NCBI GenBank assembly: GCA_049451635.1
Contig: JBMTVT010000082.1
Span: 1 to 8,178 of the forward strand
Length of the DNA stretch: 8,178 bases
Source: JBMTVT01 sp049451635
Lineage (GTDB): Bacteria; Bacteroidota; Bacteroidia; Flavobacteriales; Flavobacteriaceae
Reading direction: 5' to 3'
Shown: positions 7,018-8,178 of the stretch, piece after piece
Layout of the letters: every line of letters begins with the position of its first letter
Numbering within the stretch: the stretch's first letter is position 1
Notes under the pieces: model-generated
Databases searched by the model: none
What the model saw: only the letters and a program-made list of their open reading frames with translations
Told to the model about the DNA's origin: nothing
Made by a program: the position numbers and the translations under genes

Positions 7018-7024
7018 TCTTGAA

Positions 7025-7639
7025 TTAAATTAGTTTAAAATCCAGCAACAATTCACCTTCAATAAATGCTTGTAAATGGTCTCCCTTGAAATTTTGTCCA
7101 GCACCACTTGCTGGTGTTCCTGTAAAAATTAGGTCACCAGGCTCAAGGGTCATATATTTCGATACGAAGGCAATGATTTCTGCAAAATTGTATATCATGT
7201 ATCCAGAATTTCCTTTTTGTTTTGGTAGACCGTTGATTTTTAAATCAAAATTAATGTCATTCAAATTTATGAAGCCTGAAACAGGCTTAAACGAAGAAAC
7301 AGGTGATGCGCCATCAAAACCTTTTGCCAATGCCCATGGCCCCTTGTTTTCCCTACTGGCATTTAAAACATCTTTTGCGGTATAGTCTATCCCTATCGCA
7401 ATTTCAGAAATATATGAATTAGCAATCTCCTCGGGTATTTCTTTCCCTTTTTTTGCAATTTTAACAACCAATTCTACTTCATAAAGAAGCTCATTGGTAA
7501 TCTTAGGGAATTCAATATTTTCATTGTTGGTAACTAAGGTGCTTTCGGCTTTTACAAAAATAGTCTGTGAACCATTTTTAAGGGCATCAATCTCACTTTT
7601 ATTGTTAACATAATTTTTGCCGATACCTATTATTTTCAT
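7025..7639 (-). CDS. Fumarylacetoacetate hydrolase (FAH) family protein, acylpyruvase-like
   Basis: This 204-residue protein is a short FAH-fold enzyme of the FAHD1/YcgM type, whose members hydrolyse acylpyruvates or decarboxylate oxaloacetate in the cytoplasm. Metal-binding residues are visible as E54 and E56 in ELLYEVELVV and D85 in IGIDYTAKDV; K106 in ALAKGFDG and the TGTP loop (173-176) are also kept. Unusually, the N-terminal signature normally GRNYxxHxxE reads GKNYVNNKSE (7-16). The His of the His-Glu catalytic dyad described for human FAHD1 is therefore Asn13, although Glu16 remains. Activity may be altered. It is the first gene of a three-gene operon with the nucleotidyltransferase-like protein and the exonuclease. 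A link to acetyl-CoA or oxaloacetate metabolism is suggested only by this context. Confidence 0.88.
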   Translation of the reverse strand: MKIIGIGKNYVNNKSEIDALKNGSQTIFVKAESTLVTNNENIEFPKITNELLYEVELVVKIAKKGKEIPEEIANSYISEIAIGIDYTAKDVLNASRENKGPWALAKGFDGASPVSSFKPVSGFINLNDINFDLKINGLPKQKGNSGYMIYNFAEIIAFVSKYMTLEPGDLIFTGTPASGAGQNFKGDHLQAFIEGELLLDFKLI

Positions 7640-7783
7640 AATTGAGAAAATTAAATTTTATGTGTAAATGTAATGAAATAACAAAATAAAAATTGTGGTT
7701 TAATATAAGTTTTTCTATTTCGTCTACCTTTAAAGAGTGCTTTTACGAAGCATAATTATATTATCTGAAATACCTATTAATAA

Positions 7784-7815
7784 TTACAATCATTTTAAAA
7801 ATGAGGTTATTGTAA
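7784..7815. repeat. AT-rich interrupted inverted repeat upstream of the ABC exporter gene
   Basis: The outer arms TTACAAT (7784-7790) and ATTGTAA (7809-7815) are perfect complements. The inner arms CATTTT (7791-7796) and AAAATG (7798-7803) are also perfect and directly adjoin the left outer arm. Five unpaired bases (7804-7808) separate them on the right. As RNA this would be a long hairpin with a 5-base bulge, 30 bases before the start codon at 7846. It lacks the U-run of an intrinsic terminator, so an operator or leader structure is more likely. A short hairpin, TGCTT / AAGCA (7738-7742 / 7748-7752), lies upstream. Both are weak evidence in such AT-rich DNA. Confidence 0.4.
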
Positions 7816-7845
7816 CTTACTATAAACAGTAACTAAGATTGACGT

Positions 7846-8178
7846 ATGAAACACCTTAAAAGTCAATCTAAAAATAAAAATTCAAAACAAAAAGTTACCA
7901 TGCTACAAGCCTTTAAAACCATTATATTGCCACGGATAAATTTGGTTTTTATTGGTTTAGTTTTGATTGTTATTAAAAGTTTATCGGGTTTGGTTTTGCC
8001 ATGGCAAAGTAAGGTTTTATTGGATGAAGTAGTACCCAATAAAAATTATAATCAACTTTACACTTTAATAGTATTGGTCTTATCAACTCTTTTAATACAT
8101 TCGGCAACCTCGTTTTTACTAACCTGGACTTGCAATAAAAAGTCGGACATTTTTTTTAAGACCTATGCCACGTTTTTA
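7846..8178 (+). CDS. ABC exporter, N-terminal membrane domain (cut by window end)
   Basis: The frame is open from ATG 7846 to the last base (111 codons). A lysine-rich start (MKHLKSQSKNKNSKQKV) precedes a first membrane helix at about residues 32-50, the segment LVLPWQSKVLLDEVVPNKNYNQL (49-71), and a second helix at about 72-93. A Pro followed by 'LLDEVVP' and then the second helix is the typical opening of type I ABC exporters, in which membrane and ATPase domains are fused; the ATPase would lie beyond the edge. A second ATG at codon 19 (7900) would remove the basic tail and is a possible start. No protease-like C39 domain comes first, so it is not obviously a bacteriocin-processing exporter. 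The substrate cannot be told. It diverges from the FAH operon and appears functionally separate. Confidence 0.85.
   Translation, partial: MKHLKSQSKNKNSKQKVTMLQAFKTIILPRINLVFIGLVLIVIKSLSGLVLPWQSKVLLDEVVPNKNYNQLYTLIVLVLSTLLIHSATSFLLTWTCNKKSDIFFKTYATFL

Noticed and set aside
7665..7672. Possible flavobacterial -7 box (TACATTTA on the minus strand) for the FAH operon
   Set aside because: Seven of eight bases fit TAnnTTTG, but no TTG lies at the expected upstream spacing, and such matches are common in AT-rich DNA.
7725..7732. TACCTTTA as a -7 box for the ABC exporter gene
   Set aside because: The nearest TTG (7693-7695) is about 29 bases away, longer than the usual spacing for Bacteroidota promoters.
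1..8178. CRISPR array, tRNA, rRNA, toxin-antitoxin or defence system
   Set aside because: No regularly spaced repeats, no tRNA- or rRNA-like sequence, and no defence-type domains were seen; the exonuclease and NTase-like protein sit in a metabolic context and have no toxin-like size or pairing.

Overview
The window is AT-rich DNA that reads like a member of the Bacteroidota, most likely a marine Flavobacteriaceae species. The evidence is the protein style (Lys/Ile/Asn-rich), A/T-rich leaders without clear Shine-Dalgarno sequences, a flavobacterial-type transposase, and a DUF4212/VC_2705-type sodium symporter pair, a family noted mostly in aquatic and salt-living bacteria. Assignment is from recognition of protein families, not from a database search.

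Layout. (1) Positions 1-275: the 5' part of an IS982-like transposase gene on the minus strand. It is broken by an in-frame stop and preceded by a strikingly self-complementary leader. (2) 270-458: the orphaned C-terminal end of an AGCS-type sodium:alanine symporter, which looks like a gene cut by the IS. (3) 514-4440, plus strand: DUF4212 small subunit, large SSF symporter subunit (the two overlap) and acetyl-CoA synthetase (acs). (4) 7639-4441, minus strand: a tight three-gene operon of an FAH-family enzyme, a cNMP-like/CBS/CBS/DUF294 nucleotidyltransferase protein, and a DEDDh 3'-5' exonuclease. It converges on acs with no base between the two stop codons. (5) 7640-7845: a divergent intergenic region holding an AT-rich inverted repeat. 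(6) 7846 to the edge: the N-terminal membrane part of an ABC exporter, cut off by the window end.

How the genes may work together. The symporter pair probably imports acetate or another short carboxylate with Na+, and Acs activates it to acetyl-CoA. The nucleotidyltransferase and exonuclease genes beside such symporters recur in other bacteria as far as I recall, which suggests a regulatory module for uptake or activation, but its chemistry is unknown to me. The most unusual features are the folded transposase leader that can hide its own start codon, an Arg-to-Asn change in the ATP-site loop of Acs, loss of the catalytic His in the FAH protein, and the NTase/exonuclease pairing with acetate metabolism.
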